Assembly (NCBI RefSeq): GCF_014196495.1 | Contig: NZ_JACIDT010000002.1 | Location: forward strand, 1-64,000 | Length of the DNA: 64,000 nt | Direction of reading: 5' to 3' | Source: Sphingobium jiangsuense | GTDB taxonomy: Bacteria; Pseudomonadota; Alphaproteobacteria; Sphingomonadales; Sphingomonadaceae | In this document: positions 61,391 through 64,000 of the stretch, one piece after another | Layout: every line of letters begins with the position of its first letter | Position numbering within the stretch: the stretch's first letter is position 1 | The notes under the pieces: generated by a model | What the model was told of the DNA's origin: nothing | The model's database searches: none | Seen by the model: only the letters and a program-made list of their open reading frames with translations | Translations under genes and position numbers: made by a program

Positions 61391-61936
61391 GTGAAGCGCA
61401 TCGAAACCGGCATAGAGGGCCTGTTCATCATCGAACCCAGGGTGTTCGACGATGATCGTGGTTTCTTCCTGGAAAGCTGGCATGCCGCGAAATTCGCCGC
61501 GATCGGGCTCGACGAACGCTTCGTGCAGGACAATCACAGCCGCTCGGCGCGAGGGGTGCTGAGGGGGTTGCATTATCAGAATCCCCATCCGCAGGGAAAG
61601 CTGATGCGGGTGGTGTCCGGCAGCGTCTGGGACGTCGCGGTCGATCTGCGTCGCGCCTCGCCGACCTTCGGCCGGTGCTTCGGGCTGGAGCTGTCGGAAC
61701 GCAACCATCGCATGCTGTGGGTTCCGCCCGGCTTCGCCCATGGCTTCCTGACATTGGAGGACGGGACGGATTTCCTCTACAAATGCACGGAGCCCTATGA
61801 GCCCGCGCAGGAACATGTGCTGTTGTGGAACGACCCGGCGCTCGGCATCGACTGGCCGCTCGACGGCATGGAGCCGATACTGTCGGCCAAGGACAGCCGG
61901 GGCGCGCCGCTGGCGGCCTGCAAGGTCTTCGATTGA
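61391..61936 (+). CDS. rfbC: dTDP-4-dehydrorhamnose 3,5-epimerase
   Basis: Third step of dTDP-L-rhamnose synthesis. It has 181 residues from GTG 61391, matching the family length; the frame is open upstream, but the extra residues do not align. Motifs: IEPRVFDDDRGFFLESWHAA, FVQDNHSRSARGVLRGLHYQ (with the catalytic His), GKLMRVVSGSVWDVAVDLRR, and LWVPPGFAHGFLTLEDGTDF followed by YKCTEPYEPAQEH. The cupin fold and dimer motifs are intact. rfbD lies two genes downstream. rfbA and rfbB are not in the window and may follow beyond 64 kb. Confidence 0.95.
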   Translation: MKRIETGIEGLFIIEPRVFDDDRGFFLESWHAAKFAAIGLDERFVQDNHSRSARGVLRGLHYQNPHPQGKLMRVVSGSVWDVAVDLRRASPTFGRCFGLELSERNHRMLWVPPGFAHGFLTLEDGTDFLYKCTEPYEPAQEHVLLWNDPALGIDWPLDGMEPILSAKDSRGAPLAACKVFD

Positions 61937-61992
61937 CCGGCACGGTGGCGATAACCACCGGCGCGACCGGGCCCGCCGCGCCCGGCGGCATC

Positions 61993-63042
61993 ATGACGAC
62001 CGTTCAGGCGGGGCGGGGCATCGCGGCGGCGATGGTGGTGTTCCACCATGCCTCGACCATGTTCGCGCTGCCGCGATACGGGAATATGCCGGTCTGGAAC
62101 GGCTGGGGGGAGCTGGGGCGGCACGGCATCGACTTCTTCTTCGTGCTGAGCGGCTTCATCATCTTTTCCGCCCATCGCCGCGACATCGGCAGGCCGGGCC
62201 GGATCGGCACCTATCTCTGGCGGCGGGCGATCCGCATCTATCCGGTCTACTGGCTTTATCTCTGCGGTTTCCTGGCGTTGCTGCTGCTGGGCATGGGACG
62301 GCAGGAGGTGCCGCTTTCCGCCGCCAATCTGCTGACCGCCTTCTCGCTCGTCCGCTTCACGCCGGAAATGCCGCCATTGCAGGTCGCATGGACGCTGTTC
62401 CACGAAGTCTTTTTCTATGCGATGTTCGTGCTGCTGCTCGCCTCGCGCAGGATGGGGGCGGCGGCGCTGGGGCTGTGGCTGGCGCTGATCCTGCTGTTCC
62501 ACCAGTCGCGCGGGGCGGACTCCCCGACCTTCTTCAGCGTCGCCTTCGACCTCCTCAATCTGGAATTCTTCATGGGGATCGCGGTGGCGCTGCTGTGGCG
62601 GCATGTTTCGGCAAGGGCGGCGGCGGCAGCGCTGGGGCTTGGGCTTGCGGGGCTGGCCGGGGCGGCGCTGTCGGCCCAGGGCGGATGGATCGGCGGCTAT
62701 CTCCCCTCCTTCTGCTTCGGCCTTGCGAGCGCGCTGATCCTGCTGGGGCTGGTGGTGCTGGAGGGGCAGGGGCGTCTGCGCGCGCCGCGATGGCTGAGCG
62801 CGCTGGGCGATGCCAGCTACACCACCTATCTGCTGCACACGACGATCCTCTCCGCCCTGCTGCGCGTCGCGGCGCATCATGTCGGGGGCGGAGCAATGGC
62901 GCAGCTTTTCCCGGTGCTGATCGCGCTGGCGGCGATCGCCGTCAGCCTGCCCTTCTATCATTATGTCGAACGCCCGCTGCTGGACGCGCTGCGCGGGCGG
63001 CGGCCATTTGCGGCGCGGCGCGAGGGAGCGGTGACGGCATGA
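61993..63042 (+). CDS. Acyltransferase family 3 membrane protein (OafA-like)
   Basis: A 349-residue protein with about ten spans of the Acyl_transf_3 family, which O-acetylates sugars of lipopolysaccharide, EPS or lipids. ATG 61993 is chosen; a TTG overlapping the rfbC stop is an alternative. VQAGRGIAAAMVVFHHASTM carries the catalytic His, and GRHGIDFFFVLSGFIIFSAH, then YLWRRAIRIYPVYWLYL, contain the conserved R-x-x-R-I-x-P. LGDASYTTYLLHTTILSALL and YHYVERPLLDAL are near the end. Between two rhamnose genes, it probably acylates a sugar of the exopolysaccharide. Its TGA overlaps the rfbD ATG. Confidence 0.92.
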   Translation: MTTVQAGRGIAAAMVVFHHASTMFALPRYGNMPVWNGWGELGRHGIDFFFVLSGFIIFSAHRRDIGRPGRIGTYLWRRAIRIYPVYWLYLCGFLALLLLGMGRQEVPLSAANLLTAFSLVRFTPEMPPLQVAWTLFHEVFFYAMFVLLLASRRMGAAALGLWLALILLFHQSRGADSPTFFSVAFDLLNLEFFMGIAVALLWRHVSARAAAAALGLGLAGLAGAALSAQGGWIGGYLPSFCFGLASALILLGLVVLEGQGRLRAPRWLSALGDASYTTYLLHTTILSALLRVAAHHVGGGAMAQLFPVLIALAAIAVSLPFYHYVERPLLDALRGRRPFAARREGAVTA

Positions 63043-63914
63043 AGGCGTTGATCGTCGGGGCGAACGGGCAGGTGGGGCGGTGCCTGCAGGCGGCGGCGCC
63101 GACGCAGGCGCGCCTCGTCTGCCGGGGGTCGGACGGACTCGATATCCGCGACAGGGCCGCCGTGGCCGCGCTGGTCGCGGAAGAGCGGCCCGACATCCTC
63201 TTCAACGCGGCGGCCTATACGGCGGTGGACAGGGCGGAGGGCGAGGAGGCGCTGGCGCTCTCGGTCAATGGCGGGGGCGTCGCGAATCTGGCCGAGGCGG
63301 CGGACCGGACGGGCGCGCGGCTCGTCCATATATCGACCGATTTCGTGTTCGACGGCGCATCCGGCACGCCCTATGCGCCCGATGCGCCGACCCGTCCGCT
63401 CTGCGCCTATGGCCGCACCAAGCTGGCCGGGGAAGGCCATGCGCTGGCGCTCGACACCGCGCTGGTGGTGCGCACGGCGTGGGTCTATGCGCCGGAGGGC
63501 GGGAATTTCGTGCGCACCATGCTGCGCCTGATGGCCGAACGGCCCGAAGTGCGCCCCGAAGTGCGCGTGGTCGCCGACCAGATCGGCACGCCGACCTATG
63601 CCCCGGCGCTGGCGCGCGCGCTCTGGAACCTCGCGCTGGGCGAGCGGCGGGGCGTCTATCACTACACCGACAGCGGCGTCGCCAGCTGGTATGATTTCGC
63701 CGTCGCCATAAGGGAGGAAGCGCTGGCCGGCGGCGTGCTCGACGGGGCGGCGCCGGTGCTGCCCATTCCCACATCGGCATTCCCCACCCCAGCGCGACGG
63801 CCGCCTTTCTCGGTTCTCGACAAGGAGGCGACATGGGCGGCATTGGGCGGTCCGGCCCCCCATTGGCGGGAAAATCTGCGCCTGATGCTGAAGGGCATCG
63901 CGGCCGGGGGCTGA
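63039..63914 (+). CDS. rfbD: dTDP-4-dehydrorhamnose reductase
   Basis: Last step of dTDP-L-rhamnose synthesis. It has 291 residues; the ATG overlaps the acyltransferase stop (ATGA). The Rossmann motif LIVGANGQVGRCLQAAA is at about 4-20. FNAAAYTAVDRAEGEEALAL, VHISTDFVFDGASGTPYAPD (with the Thr of the active site) and YGRTKLAGE (Tyr-x-x-x-Lys) follow. RTAWVYAPEGGNFVRTML and VVADQIGTPTYAPALARALW complete the family signature. It forms one transcription unit with rfbC and the acyltransferase. Confidence 0.95.
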   Translation: MKALIVGANGQVGRCLQAAAPTQARLVCRGSDGLDIRDRAAVAALVAEERPDILFNAAAYTAVDRAEGEEALALSVNGGGVANLAEAADRTGARLVHISTDFVFDGASGTPYAPDAPTRPLCAYGRTKLAGEGHALALDTALVVRTAWVYAPEGGNFVRTMLRLMAERPEVRPEVRVVADQIGTPTYAPALARALWNLALGERRGVYHYTDSGVASWYDFAVAIREEALAGGVLDGAAPVLPIPTSAFPTPARRPPFSVLDKEATWAALGGPAPHWRENLRLMLKGIAAGG

Positions 63915-63933
63915 TCCGGCGCGGCGAGTGAGC

Positions 63934-64000
63934 TTAACCCTGCGGAGGCCGCACCCGGCCCAGCAGCGCGCGCAAGATGCCCTGCGCCCGTGCGCCATTG
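63934..64000 (-). CDS. C-terminal end of an unidentified gene (cut by window edge)
   Basis: On the minus strand an open frame enters from the right edge and ends at TAA 63936-63934. The visible 21 residues are NGARAQGILRALLGRVRPPQG. Nothing identifies the family, though the basic Arg/Leu-rich end is common at the C-termini of glycosyltransferases. It would be convergent with rfbD. Coding status is uncertain with so little sequence. Confidence 0.4.
   Translation of the reverse strand, partial: NGARAQGILRALLGRVRPPQG

Overview
The window is GC-rich alphaproteobacterial chromosome, most probably from a sphingomonad (Sphingobium/Sphingomonas/Novosphingobium group). This rests on the gene content (NAD-type glutamate dehydrogenase of about 1560 residues, phaB, hflKC-degP, sphingomonad-style exopolysaccharide genes), on GAAC-N7-GAAC SOS boxes of the alphaproteobacterial LexA type, and on the scattered short palindromes built on CTTCGACAAGCTCAG. 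No rRNA, CRISPR array or intact transposase was seen. Three tRNA genes are present: Thr(CGT), Val(TAC) and Pro(CGG), all on the minus strand.

Left part (1-22 kb), mostly housekeeping: tRNA-Thr; a PAS-domain protein; NAD-dependent glutamate dehydrogenase; a GNAT acetyltransferase; a minus-strand run of phaB, hemH and an orphan molybdopterin hydroxylase large subunit; a CoA-binding protein and the Mrp/ApbC iron-sulfur carrier; then hflK-hflC-degP, a HerA-like ATPase and a winged-helix regulator preceded by two tandem LexA-type boxes; then tRNA-Val.

Middle (22-36.6 kb): a four-gene efflux operon (FUSC permease, DUF1656, HlyD-type adaptor, NodT-type outer-membrane factor) that ends in a hairpin and a 143-bp inverted-repeat element; a 1-Cys peroxiredoxin divergent from a LysR regulator; a ClC chloride channel divergent from a MarR regulator with a clear palindromic operator between them; sulfite reductase cysJI preceded by a perfect 16-bp palindrome; and an L,D-transpeptidase lipoprotein.

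Right part (36.7-64 kb): a large exopolysaccharide (EPS) locus. It holds GDP-mannose synthesis (manC), a GT2 glycosyltransferase, two Wzy/ligase-like membrane proteins, a Wzx flippase, two WecG/TagA glycosyltransferases, a GH5 glycosidase, a BNR beta-propeller protein, the export machinery (Wza lipoprotein, fused Wzz-Wzc tyrosine autokinase, beta-barrel protein), a PP2A-like phosphatase and dTDP-rhamnose genes (rfbC, rfbD) with an O-acyltransferase. A truncated integrase abuts tRNA-Pro near its left edge, so part of the locus may have arrived on an integrative element.

The most unusual feature is a two-gene module inside this EPS locus (45.9-47.3 kb): a small protein resembling the gene-transfer-agent/phage head-spike base family (Rhodobacter capsulatus Rcc01079), followed three bases later by a signal-less SGNH hydrolase, next to a WecG glycosyltransferase. 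In Rhodobacter the equivalent spikes bind the capsule, so a spike module encoded within a polysaccharide locus suggests a matched receptor and receptor-binding particle.
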